A stretch of DNA of 64,000 bases, from contig JBCFYV010000012.1 in assembly GCA_039000515.1 (NCBI GenBank), forward strand, positions 46,154,364-46,218,363, in the 5' to 3' direction. This document shows, in pieces, positions 1 to 10,834 of this stretch (its first letter is position 1; each line of letters begins with the position of its first letter). The notes beneath the pieces were generated by a model. The model was not told the DNA's origin and searched no databases. It saw nothing but the letters and a program-made list of their open reading frames with translations. Source of the DNA: Timema cristinae (lineage: Eukaryota; Arthropoda; Insecta; Phasmatodea; Timematidae). The position numbers were made by a program, and so were the translations under genes.

Positions 1-53
<53 letters not shown>

Positions 54-317
54 GCACCGCGTCTTACTACCCGTTCGGGTTATACGCACTTACGCTAATG
101 TGTAATGGTAGGGTGATTGTGAGATGAAATGAAGGACCTACAGTTTAACGTGGAATCCGAACCACGATGGAGGCCTGGCATTCCCCACATTCACAAGATG
201 TCTTGTCAGAGGTGAAGGAAGGGTTTGGTAATCAGATAAATCTGTGCCGGGACCGAGGATTGAACCCCCGCCGCCAGCACAGAAGTCTGACACCTTACCA
301 CTAGACCACCAGGCCAC
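1..317 (-). mobile_element. SINE family A, full length, with (ATT)n tail
   Basis: Read on the minus strand, a tRNA-like head comes first: A-box-like TGGTCTAGTGGTAAGG and B-box-like GGTTCAATCC. A unique body follows, then a 3' end containing the small palindrome ACCCGAACGGGT, then GTAAGACGCGGTGCTA and a (TAA)n tail (1-52 here). The head resembles tRNA-Glu by eye. The same element recurs at 3887-4360 and 23486-23785. The far end of the tail lies outside the window, so the target duplication cannot be checked. Confidence 0.85.
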
Positions 318-1586
318 CTCATCTGGAAGTACTTTATAATTTCCACATAAGTGACTACCTAGGTGGACCACCTGTTCCAGTTTGACCATTGACCCCGACT
401 TGGAGAGAGTATGTATTGTGATGATTACCCAATGTTGTTGTCACTCTTGGATTGGTTGTTACGTAATGATGTTGTCGTTCTCTGATTGGTTTTACCCCTT
501 TCCCTGACGCCCTTTCAGTGGTTTATTCTTATCCAAACTGGTTTTTTATGTTTGGTAAGGATTCAGTAGGGCATTGGAGTCTTTTATTGGTGTGGGGAAG
601 TTTACTGTCGTAGGGTTGGGACGGGGTGTTGGAGTTTATTTTTTTATTGGCGTGCAGTCCACGGCATTGGGCGCTCTTCTCATGGCATCAGCATGGAGCA
701 CGAAGCTCACCTGACGGCAGCGTAGCGTAGAATGCGACCACTGAACGGTTGGCAGCTGTTTGCCGCCCTTTCACGTCCCCAAGGGAGGTAACACGAACCT
801 TTCCCACCGGCCGCTTAGGGAAGAGTGTAAGAAATGGTTCCCGGCCGTAAGACCCCTTTCACTTCCCCTCAGTCCCCCCTCCTTCAAGGTATGTGTCGCA
901 ACCCTTTCCCCACCCCCTATGTTGTAATGGGTTTTCCCGGTGTCGTAATCGCAATGTCGCAACCCCCTATGTGGTAATGGGTTTTTCACAACTAGAGAGC
1001 ATTGACACAGCTCTGATTATGCACAATCAGGGGCCTTGAAAGCCTTACGCTGATTCGTAATCCTCAGTTAGGGGCCATTATCCCCCACCCCAAAAGTCTA
1101 CAAAATCGGTTGCTATGTATCGTCCGTCGACATGCTCGGATGTAGGTATCAGCCATGGGTAGGATTAAGAAAATGTTCCCGTGGGAGAAACACCTACAGT
1201 TTACACGGCGGGGATTCAATTTCCCCCCTCCTCCACCATAATAGGATGAGCCTGACATTTAGATGGCGTGCACACCGGGATTCAAACCTCGATATCTTTA
1301 GCACTGCTAATGTCTGTCAGAACGGTCGTACTTCCTGCACCACCCACTCTTTTGTTGGTCGACAAGATTTTTCTAGGTATAATGTGTACTCGCATTTGCT
1401 TCAAACGTTGATCACTCTGTCACTGGCCGTATAGTGACGCCTTAGACTATGCGACCATCGATGCAGGTATAAAATGCAGTGTGATGGTAGATTGATACCA
1501 AAGGATAGAGTGGAAAAAAACCTGGTTTATTCTTCGAGTCAATTATAACAACACATTTTTTTAAATATTCTCATCTATATTTTGTC
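318..1586. other. Intergenic stretch, no gene seen
   Basis: No open frame here has protein-like character. Positions 337-395 are an inverted, diverged copy of 3850-3896, so they belong to a further dispersed repeat. Positions 880-990 hold a short duplicated motif (CCCCCTATGT.GTAATGGGTTTT). Positions 1200-1400 have the look of worn tRNA-like SINE heads (GGGATTCAA twice). Confidence 0.5.
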
Positions 1587-1737
1587 ATGTGAGGAATGCC
1601 AGGCCTCCACTGTGGTTCGGATTCCATGTTAAACCGTAGGTCCTCCATTTCATTTCTCAATCACCCTACCATTACACATTAGTGTAAGTGCGTATAACCC
1701 GAACGGGTAGTAAGACGTGGTGCTAATAATAATAATA
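1587..1737 (+). mobile_element. SINE family A, 5'-truncated copy
   Basis: This holds the 3' half of family A on the plus strand, from GAATGCCAGGCC through the ACCCGAACGGGT palindrome to GTAAGACGTGGTGCTAATAA. The tRNA-like head is missing, as expected from truncated reverse transcription. Confidence 0.8.
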
Positions 1738-1819
1738 TATAGCTCTTTCATTAATTCATAAGTAATATCAAATTTAATGTTTGCAACTATATTTTGACGA
1801 AATAATATATCACAAACAA

Positions 1820-1840
1820 ACACACACACACACACACACA
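1820..1840. repeat. (CA)n microsatellite
   Basis: An uninterrupted CA dinucleotide run. Confidence 0.9.
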
Positions 1841-1964
1841 GACAAAAACTTCCCTTTATTATTATAGAAACCTGTTCCATTAATATAAATATGCAGATAG
1901 CCCGGCACGCAAGGAAGAAAATAAAGAATAACAAGATCTAAAATCTCAATATCGAGATTTATTC

Positions 1965-2050
1965 CCATTGCACCCCAACGAGATTCGAACCGAATCCTAG
2001 AGATCAACATGACAGCTGAGCATTGTCTCACTGAACTACAGTCCCATTTT
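1965..2050 (-). mobile_element. tRNA-like SINE head, different family
   Basis: Read on the minus strand it has an A-box-like TGTAGTTCAGTGAGACAATG and a B-box-like GGTTCGAATCTC at tRNA-like spacing. It lacks the family A/B tail, so it is a separate tRNA-derived repeat or a tRNA pseudogene. I do not call it a functional tRNA. Confidence 0.5.
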
Positions 2051-2604
2051 CATAGGAACAACCACTAGATCTAATTTCACGTATTCATACGTCAAGACAA
2101 GTGATCTGCTGCAACCTATTTTGATATACTATCAATACCTATAAAATATCACCGATACTGTAGTATTATTTTATAAATGTTGGCCGAAAAAAAATTTGTA
2201 TTTTCTAAAAGTCTCTTTGTATAAGAAAATGGACTCTAAAACGGTTGTTTTTCCACAGAGTTTTACTACCGGCTCGGGCATTACTACACTTAATCCCCTT
2301 AGTGCGAGCCTGACGACTTGTAGCCCGCGGTACTACTTTACTTATTTAACTATTAGAGCCTGACATCATAAACAAAATAGTCAAAACAAAACCTTCCAAG
2401 TGCCAGCATGGACTCAAACTAGAGTCCCTTAATGACCACGGATATCGACCTAAATTAAAGGGGGGCTATAGGGTGAGGGGAGGGAAGGGGTCGATCAATG
2501 TAGAAGTCCCTTGTCTCCCCCTGTGGCATCGAACCAACGATTCACCCTCCTAAACCACAGCCTTGCAGATTAGCATGAGTTTGCTATCTTTTACTCTTTT
2601 TTAT
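2051..2604. other. No gene seen
   Basis: Short AT-rich stretch with worn SINE-like traces (for example GACTCAAACTAGAGTCCC near 2410 and CATCGAACC near 2526). Nothing coding is visible. Confidence 0.5.
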
Positions 2605-2826
2605 CACCACGTCTTACTAACCTTTCGGGTTATAATACGCTTAAGTACTATTTACGCTAATGGACTAGGAATTGGAAAGGTTACATTCTCATTTGCACGT
2701 GGAGGGCTAGTGGAAAACACACCCCCAGTTCACCCAACCAAGATTCGAACCTCGATCTCCCCCGTCTTCAGAAGTCTAGCTCAACACGAATCTGGTGCGT
2801 TAGCCAAATGCGCCACTGAGGCGGGT
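2605..2826 (-). mobile_element. SINE family B, near full length
   Basis: Family B has a different tRNA-like head (B-box GGTTCGAATC; A-box region GCGCATTTGGCTAACGC). Its body carries the CACTCTCCCTCCACGCAAAT-type motif, and its 3' end is nearly that of family A. This copy is diverged from those at 16291 and 19353, and the ACCCGAACGGGT palindrome is damaged. Confidence 0.8.
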
Positions 2827-3233
2827 ATCTATCACTATGCTCTCTTTTTAGAGAGTTAACAATCTTTACTGATATCTTTCACTGGGTGCTTCATGCCCTC
2901 TAGTTGTCAAACCTGAGAGAAGAATATGACGTTTCAAACTGGGCACACCCGTTCGGTCCCTAGAATATGTTGTGACAGAAAGGCGCTGCCAATATACACG
3001 TCACAACTTTGCCGGAATAAATATTAAAGAGCACAAACGGTTAAATGTTAAGCTTTATTGCTTACACACGTGTGGTTAATATAGCTTTAGCAAGTATAAT
3101 ACATGAACAGAAAGGAGGTATAAGTATACTATTATTATTATTTCATTGCTTAAATATTTGGTTATAATTTTAACTAAATTTGGTTTAAGGCAATGTGTGA
3201 CACACCCAAACACACGCGAACTCAACACATTTT
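2827..3233. other. No gene seen
   Basis: AT-rich spacer between two SINEs. No open frame, RNA gene or clear repeat recognised. Confidence 0.5.
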
Positions 3234-3722
3234 AGCACCGCGTCTTACTACCCTGTTCGGGTTATACGCTTAAGTACTAATTACGCTAACGAATTGATAA
3301 TTAGAAAGTTTGAATTTAGATATGAAGTGAGCCCATATTTGCATAGAGGGAGAGCGGAAAACCACCCCTAGTTTGTCCGACCAAGATTCGAAACTCGAAC
3401 TCCTAAAGCAATAATTAAGCTAACGGATAAATAGTTAGAAAGTTTGAATTTAGATATGAAGTGAGCCCACATTTGCATAGAGGGAGAGCGGAAAACCATC
3501 CCTAGTTTTTCCGACCGAGATTCGAACCTCGAACTCCTTAAGCACTAATTAAGCTAACGGATTGATAGTTAGTAAGTTTGAATTTAGAGGAAGTGAGCCC
3601 GCATTTGCATAGAGGGAGAGTGGAAAATCACTACTAGTTTACCAGACTAAGATTTGAAATTCGAACTCCTCCGTCCTCGGCAATCTGGATCTACACGAAA
3701 CAAGCGCGTTAGCCAACTTAAA
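3234..3722 (-). mobile_element. SINE family B with body triplicated in tandem
   Basis: The 3' end (GCACCGCGTCTTACTACC as read on plus) is at 3234. The body then appears three times head-to-tail at an exact 134-bp period: AATTACGC or AATTAAGC marks recur at 3279, 3413 and 3547. Each unit holds the GAGGGAGAG...GGAAAA core and a B-box. Only the last unit runs into the A-box end (GCGCGTTAGCCAACT, about 3706-3720). The units differ by scattered substitutions, so the amplification is not recent. Confidence 0.85.
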
Positions 3723-3886
3723 ACAACAAATCGGAAGTTTTATTTTAAATATCGTTTAATGTTCTAAACTATATTTCCAGATATAATATATAACTTCTAC
3801 ATTAATTCATAAGTAGTATTGAATACAATTATGAGAAACTTCAAGTTATATAAGGTCAAAGGTCAAACTAGAACAGGCGGTCCACA

Positions 3887-3892
3887 TAGGCA

Positions 3893-3948
<56 letters not shown>

Positions 3949-4360
3949 CACCGCGTCTTACTACCCGTTCGGGTTGTACGCACTTACGCTAATGTGTAAT
4001 AATAGGGTGATTGTGAGATGAAATGGAGGACCTATAGTTTAACGTGGAATCCGAACCAAGGTGGAGATTTTTTTTTAATTTATTTATTTATTCAGTGTTT
4101 ACAGGCCCGGTATCTTACAATCTTTAAATCCGGGCCGTTTTTTCCACAACTTTTACTTAATTTACACAATTTTAATATGAATTTCCAAGGTGGAGACCTG
4201 GTATTCCTCACATTCACAAGTTGTGATTAATACACGTCTTGTCAGAGGAGAAGGAAGGGTTTGACAATCAGATAAATCTTTGCCGTGACCGAGGATTGAA
4301 CCCCGGACGTCAGCATAGAAGTCTGACACCTTACCCTTAAACCGCCAACCTAGGCAGTTA
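3887..4360 (-). mobile_element. SINE family A, full length, with nested insertion
   Basis: A full family A element with an (ATT)n tail (3897-3942) and a 10-bp target duplication TAGGCAGTTA at 3887-3896 and 4351-4360. The body is split by a 117-bp insertion at 4068-4184. Confidence 0.85.
4068..4184 (-). mobile_element. 117-bp retroposed insert inside SINE A
   Basis: It is flanked by a perfect 12-bp duplication CCAAGGTGGAGA (4056-4067 and 4185-4196) that belongs to the host SINE. The insert starts with a T run, so the minus strand ends in poly(A), preceded by AATAAATAAATAAATT. Its middle has a GGCCCGG...CCGGGCC stem of 7 bp. I read it as a short LINE-mobilised sequence; the source is not recognised. 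Confidence 0.7.
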
Positions 4361-4724
4361 AGTGGTTAAGAAAAAGCGGTGATAGAGGTGAGATAGGAAG
4401 GGGATTACCTGGCACATTATGGACAATTAGGATGACAGCAGCTCGATCAAAACAGGACTTTTATAGAGTTTTATTTTAAAAACTATTCAGGTAAATGTAA
4501 TATTGACACGGCCTCTTATCTCTAATAAAAACACTTCGCTTGAGATGGTAGATAGATAAGCAACTAACTTATATTTAATCTCAAAAGTACATATAATCAA
4601 CCCTAAAGTGCTTTTAAATAAAGAGCATGGGAGTACAACACTAATCGACATTTGCTAACTTGAATAATGTTTTCCATTGGTGTGTATGTTTATATAAAGT
4701 ACATTTTTTATTATTACATAATAA

Positions 4725-4905
4725 AAACCCCTGGTATCGTTGGGCACATGCACTCGGTCATCAATCTCACTTAATCTAGTTTACTGTTACTGGGGAGGTT
4801 GGTGTTCAAATCTCACTCCCCTCACATTGTTTCCCTTCCTTATATTTCTATGAAAATGAGGATACATTTCCTTTCACTTCTACCTTCCTCATTCGCAAAT
4901 CAAAA
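4725..4905 (+). mobile_element. Worn SINE, family B/C type
   Basis: A weak tRNA-like head (TGGTATCGTTGGGCACATGC...GGTGTTCAAATCTC) is followed by a body ending near CTTCCTCATTCG. The conserved tail is missing. Confidence 0.45.
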
Positions 4906-4975
4906 TCAAAGATCCTATTACTTTAAAAGTTTAAAATTAAAATGGTTAAATTATTCAATATAATTAAGCTAAGCC

Positions 4976-5224
4976 CTCTTCGGTGGCCGCATTGTTTAAT
5001 GAGCTACTCTCGCAGTAGACTAGACTGCCGATGACGGAGAGATCTGGGTTCGAATCTCAGTCGGATATACTGAGGATGGGTTTTCCAAAATGATTTTCCA
5101 CTATCCCTCCACGCAAATTCGGGTGCACTCCTTGTAAATATAACCTCCCTAATTCCTTAAACCATTAGCGTAATTAGTACACAAACGTATAACCCGAACG
5201 GATAGTAAGACACGGTGCTAAAAA
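4976..5224 (+). mobile_element. SINE family C, full length
   Basis: Family C head (GGCCGCATTGTTTAATGAGC, B-box GGGTTCGAATCTC) is joined to the B-type body (TTTTCCACTATCCCTCCACG). The shared tail is CCCGAACGGATAGTAAGACA...GGTGCTA plus A-rich sequence. Similar heads occur at 28499 and, inverted, at 18975. Confidence 0.8.
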
Positions 5225-5394
5225 ATATTAAGTCAACATTTGACACGTGTTTAAATTTTATGCGGTTGCCGAAAATTAGTTAAATTAAAAATGGAGGCAA
5301 ATGCAAGTGCTTTATTCTTTTTAAACTTGCGTTAATTCTTTAAAGTTATACCTCACATTTCATTTACAGGCTACCAAAATATAAAACAAACCAA

Positions 5395-5560
5395 CCCTTG
5401 CTGGTGGCCACGTTGGGAGAGGCGTTATGTTTGCACCATACCGAGTTTCATGAAACGAGATGGATATTCTAATCTCAGCAGGGTGCACTAGATGTAGTTT
5501 TACAAATGTGATCATCACAATAGTTTTACAGAATAATGAGAGTGCACTTTCATTAAATCA
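5395..5560 (+). mobile_element. Worn SINE family C head
   Basis: Starts GGTGGCCACGTTGGGAGAGG and includes a weak B-box (TATTCTAATCTCAGCAGGG). No tail remains. Confidence 0.4.
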
Positions 5561-7254
5561 CCCTCTCTTAGATGTTAATAGCCCATGACCTAGACGTACA
5601 CATTTATAACTTAAATTAAACACGTGCCAAGACTAAATAATTCGATTGGTCTTCGGGCAACTGTCTGGCCTAATCTAAAGCCAATGACGCTTGCATTTAC
5701 ACAAGTTTCACAAAACAATAGATTCCAAATTTAAATTTATAAATATCTCAGGGATAATCATATAAAAATCTAGGGATTTTCATAATGATACCCTTGTTTA
5801 CAATTTCTAAACAATGATAAGATAGTGTATTTCATAGACCGGAGTGTTTTATTTTGTTCCAACAAGATAACTAAGAGTCGAAAGAAGCAGACAATTCTAC
5901 AGAAAATATCGTAATTTAAAGTGTCGCTTGGTATAATAAGGGAATTGATGAGTTGTGGCCAGAGTCAAAGATATACGTCGTGGCTGATGTAGTGAAGCTA
6001 ACAATGGTCTCAGCAGTGATAGATGAATCTCTGGAAAAGTACTTATACTCAAAGAAAGGAAGTTCGGGAACAACTTAATCCCGTGGCTATTGTTTTGGAC
6101 GCGGTTGAGTTCCTCCACCACGAGACCTGGTGTAATTCCCTCTTCGAAAAAGGTCCCTTAGTTCCATATACAGCCAAGTTCGTCCCCTTGAGGGAAGGAG
6201 GGGGGGGGGGGGGTTGAGTTTCTCCAAGGCAACTCAAGGCAGGAATTACAAGTATACTCCATTCACGGTAGGAATTACTCTCTGAAAGGTCTTTTTTCCT
6301 ACCAATATTCTACTATATAATAGATTTCTGGTAGGGAAAAAGGCCTTTCAGAAAACAATTCCTATGTTGAACAGACTTTACAGTATCCCCATGGCTTCTT
6401 TGGTGCTGAATGACAGATCACAGCTGACTTCTGACAGTCAACATTTAGGTATATACCAAAATTTTGACCGTCAAAAGTGAGAGCTGCTAAATACATGTCT
6501 ATGCAGATCATATGGTGCGGCGTAGAGATACATAATTTGGTCTGGTAACTTTTCAAATCCGCCAGCTGTCGGCTGTGAGCTGTCAATCAACACCAAAGAA
6601 GTCATGGGGCTACTGTAGTCCTAGTGCGATAAATAGCTTAGCACAAACCTCACTTAGAGACCTTCTATAATCTATATACGGTAAGCTTCAGACTATCCGC
6701 GGTATCGCCAGCAGTAGGGGGTACGTTGTTGAAAAACGCAGAGTTGATGAAAAATGCAGGGCTTTCGATTGTTGTACTTAATAAATCTATGGGGAAGGGA
6801 TAATGGCCAGAGAGACCAAAAGCTTATGCTAGGGGGACTGCACTGGATTGGACTAATAGCCTGATTAATTATCTGTAACAGGAAGATGACACACTCCCAT
6901 ATGACAAGCTGATGTTACGGAAAATAGGAAAATACATAGCGGGATAAGGAAAAAGTTAGCAGCTGCAATGAAGCAGAAGTCTAATACATACGTTTTTAAG
7001 CGATGTGTTCATTTTAAGTATACTGTACATTAATTTAAAGTGTTTTTTTAAAAATTATCTTCGTGCGTGAAATATAGTGATGCGTTCATAAACGCAATCA
7101 CGATAGTTGAGCATTAGTTTAAATCGAATGTGCTACAATCTCATGTTTTACTAAAAATGAGGATTATCCACGGTTTTGTGTTATCCACAGCACTCGTCTC
7201 CTCCATTACCGCAGATAATCGGAAGTTATCTCTATATAAAATTGTGGTTCTTAC
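5561..7254. other. Intergenic stretch, no gene seen
   Basis: Nothing here reads as a protein domain; short open frames near 5900-6240 are low-complexity or overlap on both strands. A G run lies at about 6198-6213. The one clear structure is the hairpin at 6270-6363. Confidence 0.5.
6270..6363. repeat. 94-bp hairpin, 35-bp arms
   Basis: Arm 1 (6270-6304) and arm 2 (6329-6363) are near-perfect inverted copies; shared core CTGAAAGG...CCTTTCAG and CCTACCA...TGGTAGG. The AT-rich loop is 24 bp. The size fits a precursor-microRNA-like or MITE-derived fold. It is probably a small MITE; a small-RNA role is only possible. Confidence 0.7.
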
Positions 7255-7346
7255 CAGGCCCGGATTAACATTTTTGGGGCCCTGTGCCAAATAGAACTTG
7301 GGGCCCTTAGAACTTAGTTCCCCAATGAATGGTTATGAATATTACA

Positions 7347-7597
7347 TATTGTCACCCGAGAATGAAAGTGTTCTATGTCCAATTTTCCACTTTAGTGTAA
7401 AAGAGCATTGAAGTTTGACCATGTGTATAAAATCAATGTTACTTGATGACCGCTCGAATTTGGCCTCTTAAGTAATTATATAGCAGTCTCAATTTCACCG
7501 CAGGTGAACCATGTGTATTCTAAATATAGGTAAACACCAAATATCTCAAATTTAACACTTTTGGAGATAGAACACTTACATTCTCGGGTGACGATAT
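7347..7597. mobile_element. MITE, 251 bp, inside the hAT element
   Basis: Terminal inverted repeats of about 30 bp share GTCACCCGAGAATG and AGTGTTCTAT (start 7347; inverse ends 7597). The interior is non-coding. Superfamily not determined. Confidence 0.65.
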
Positions 7598-7789
7598 ATA
7601 TCATATATGGATAATTTTATTTAGAGACAAACTTTTTTCGCAAACGTTTAGCAATCATGGTGAGTACCGTGAGTTTTGTTATTAGTATATTAATTATTAA
7701 TACTAAAGTAACTATTAAACTATACAATTTATTATATTCTTAGTGGATTATAGTAATGTACATTAATAGCTAATAATTTAATAATACTG

Positions 7790-7961
7790 AACCCTTCCTT
7801 CACCTCTGACAAGACATCTTGTGAATGTGGGGAATGCTAGGCCTCCACCGTGGTTCGGATTACACGTTAAACTGTAGGTCCTTCATTTCATCTCACAATC
7901 ACCCTACCATTACACATTAGCGTAAGTGCGTGTAACCCGAATGGGTAGTAAGACGCGGTGC

Positions 7962-8008
<47 letters not shown>
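7790..8008 (+). mobile_element. SINE family A, 5'-truncated
   Basis: Begins inside the body at CCCTTCCTTCACCTCTGACA, runs to GTAAGACGCGGTGCTA and ends in (ATA)n. It sits within the hAT-like element, so it inserted later. Confidence 0.8.
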
Positions 8009-8010
<2 letters not shown>

Positions 8011-8510
8011 GGACACTATATAATCATAAACTATCTTAGTGTAATTGCATTTTATTTAGTCAGCCGTCAACAGTTAAAATAGTAATAGTATTAATTTAAT
8101 AAAAAGTATTTTATTGTTTAAAACTTTTTTTTGCGTTTTACTCACGTCACATAGTTTAATTAATTTTCCTCAGAAATTATTATTGTCAATAGAAAATCAA
8201 TGTTTATCTTTCTGTCAAAAGTCAACCATACTGTCTGCAGATATGTAGTATTTCCGGTTTGCCAAAGCTAGAGTTTGCGTTAATTTTTAAGCACGAGCTG
8301 TCGTACTCCACGAAATACTTTGCCACAAGCGTCCTTCGATTAGGGAATTTCTAAATTAGTTTGGGATACGAAAAAAATATTTATATATTGAAATCACAAT
8401 TTAAAAAAAAAATGACAAATCAAAGTGATTTATTTGCCAGGGGGTGAAGGGGGCTAGCCTCGGGGGCCCCTGTGCATGGCACAGTTGACACATCCCTTAA
8501 TCCGGGTCTG

Positions 8511-9517
8511 GTACTTAACCCAACCTAACTTAACCTAACCTTTCATGAGTTAATGAAGTTTGCTATTATTTAATTTTCTGTGCTAGGCTCCTCCTATTCC
8601 CATGAACTTCTATGCAATTGAGGGGGATAGGCCTAGAAACCCCCTTACTCCTTCCATAAAAATGTAGGAACTAGATTATTACCACCTATCTTCGTGAAGA
8701 AACTATACACCCCGCGATTGTCTTCGACAGAAACATGTTGGAATGTTCAAGGTCAACTGATGATAAATTATAATCATTATAGATTAGAAGCACTAACAAG
8801 CTAATGCAACGACTTAAGAGGTATTTAATTAGTATTTAAAAGTCTTGTTTCTACTATCAGCCAAACTATCACAAATATAAAATATTAGGAAGGAGAGGGC
8901 ATACTGCCAGAACTGGCTAACAACAGTACAGTTTAATGCTATTCATGGATATAGAATGCAGGTATGCGGACAAAGGTGTCTGTCTCGTATATTCTGGCTT
9001 ATTGGTGACAGGGAGGTCAGGATTCAGATTCCTTCCAGATGTACTCAGGATTGTTTTTCTTATATTGTTTCCTACTCTACTGCCACGCTAGTGTGGATAC
9101 ATTTTTCCTAAATTATACCTTTATTATCCTTACCACATTAATGTAGATAAACAAATAACCTGGGTGCAGCGTAGAAAAAATTAAATAATTGTTGGTTTGG
9201 GGATTTTGTCCGTTATAGAGCTGAGTTAGTTTGTAAGTCGTGCACTGATCTTTAAGGAGGGATTTGGGAACGTGAGCTAAGGCCCCATATTTCTGATTGC
9301 ATTATGTTTCACATCGAGTGATTTTACCTTCAAAGTTAAATGGGAAGAACATTAGAAATTGATATAAATGTGCTAAGATATGACTCCCAAGATGTGTATT
9401 TTTTCAGTTGCTATTCCAAAAAACAGTTTCTTGGTCACACTAACTCAAATATTTTTAGTAAAAACGTTAGTTTAATTGTATACATCCATTAAGCCTAAAT
9501 TAAGATGTTCTTGAACA
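8511..9517. other. No gene seen; worn SINE at 8970-9130
   Basis: About 8970-9130 resembles a worn family C SINE (GATTCAGATTCC as B-box, CCACGCTAGTGTGGATACAT as body). The remainder is plain AT-rich sequence. Confidence 0.45.
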
Positions 9518-9612
9518 TGTGTTGATGGTTTTTCCAAACTAATTTTCCACTTTCTCTCCACGCAAATATGGATACACTTCCTCTGAATTTAATATTCCTA
9601 ATTCCTAAAACA
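9518..9612 (+). mobile_element. SINE B/C body fragment
   Basis: Only the central body is present: GGTTTTTCC...AATTTTCCACTTTCTCTCC...CAAATATGGATACACTTCC...CCTAATTCC. Head and tail are missing. Confidence 0.6.
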
Positions 9613-9982
9613 TATCTTTCAGACCAGGGCATACTATGGAATTTCTCACTTTCCCACTCTTTTCCTGGAATTGTTTAGGTTGACCTGGAAATTTTTGTGT
9701 CGCAATTTTTTTTAAACAGGACAGTAAATCAGTAGGAAATAGGAGTATTAGATGAAATTTCCACGACATTGGAGGACATTCTTAAAGTGTCTGAATCTCT
9801 TCAAATTCATTTAAATTTTCTATCAAATTACTGAATCATTCATTAATGTAAAACTAGATTGTATTATTGTCATTTTTATAAATCTTAAAATCGAAAAATC
9901 AAAAAAGCGAAATAATTTTGTCCACCAAAGAAGTTAAGAAATACATTTATTTTCAAAGACCTAAGTTAAAAAGTATATATAT
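9613..9982. other. No gene seen; left flank of the LTR element
   Basis: AT-rich sequence without recognisable features, ending in a short (TA)n run into which the LTR element inserted. Confidence 0.5.
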
Positions 9983-10820
9983 TGTTACATTACGAGTCCG
10001 CGGCAAGTGTTAATAGTCGCATATTAACCCCCACGTTGTGTCGCCATTTGTTATATTACGTTTCTTCAACCCCTCGTTGGAATGCTATTTGTTACACTTT
10101 TCGCGTTCAGCCCCTTAGTTATACGTCATTTGTTACACTTCGTAATATTATTGATTATAAATGCCCCACGTTGTGTCGCTATTTGCTATATTACATAACA
10201 GAGTCATTTAAGAGTCACTCCGTAAATAATTATTTCTATTACGCAACTATGTGCTTTACTTATAATGCCTCGTTCCTTATCATTAGACTTTAATAAATGA
10301 TAATATATCACATAAAGTTTGATATCTGTTTATTCTTTAAATTGAAATCATTTTGTTATTAATATTTTCTAATCGAAACACGATCATGTTGAGGGCCTAA
10401 CAATTATAATCACTGATCGCTTAAAGCACGTCCATTCAAAACCACGACTGATTGCACAGTGAAATACGAAGTTTCAAAAAGTCACATATATCTGAGTTCA
10501 ATAGAAGCTTCTCGAAGGAATCTTCCTAACGGTAAATTACACACCTACAAACCCAGAAAGAAAAATACCTATTGCGTTTGGAAGCTTCTCGAAGAGGAAA
10601 TACTTTAAAAGACTTTAACATTTCTTAAGTTTAGCTCCAGTAGATGCTGCCATCTTACCACGAGGCGCGAACTAACTAGTAAATAATTTAGAGGAAGACG
10701 TGATTTAAGCGCCACGTAATATACTATATAATTTAAATGAAATAAGACGTTTATAAAATTAGGACGATATTCTTGTCAATGCTTTCACATACTTTTCAGG
10801 GGCAAATCAATTACATTACA
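9983..10820 (-). repeat. 3' LTR of the retrotransposon
   Basis: 838 bp, starting TGTTACATTACGAG as read on plus and ending TTACATTACA. Compared with the other LTR I count four substitutions and no length change. It contains four diverged copies (from about 10029, 10070, 10110 and 10164) of a CCCC(A)CGTTGTGTCGCCATTTG-type motif. Confidence 0.92.
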
Positions 10821-10834
10821 ATACCCCCCAAAGT
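10821..10834 (-). other. Polypurine tract (plus-strand primer site)
   Basis: On the minus strand ACTTTGGGGGGTAT lies directly before the 3' LTR, where the second-strand primer is expected. Confidence 0.7.

Larger units (their letters stand above)
7255..8510. mobile_element. hAT-like non-autonomous DNA element, 1.26 kb
   Basis: The ends are inverted: CAGGCCCGGATTAA at 7255 and TTAATCCGGGTCTG ending at 8510. Flanking 8-mers GTTCTTAC (7247) and GTACTTAA (8511) match at 6 of 8, in keeping with an old hAT 8-bp duplication. GGGGCCC-rich subterminal segments sit at both ends. No transposase frame remains. A MITE (7347-7597) and a SINE A copy (7790-8008) are nested inside. Confidence 0.7.

Noticed and set aside
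138..389. 83-residue open frame on minus
   Set aside because: It lies wholly in a SINE A copy and its flank.
6023..6237. Overlapping frames on both strands near the G run
   Set aside because: Low complexity, no domain, and neither has splice or start support.
9982..10293. 103-residue frame, repeated at 14676-14987
   Set aside because: Both lie in the LTRs on the strand opposite to gag; the similarity is LTR identity, not a gene family.
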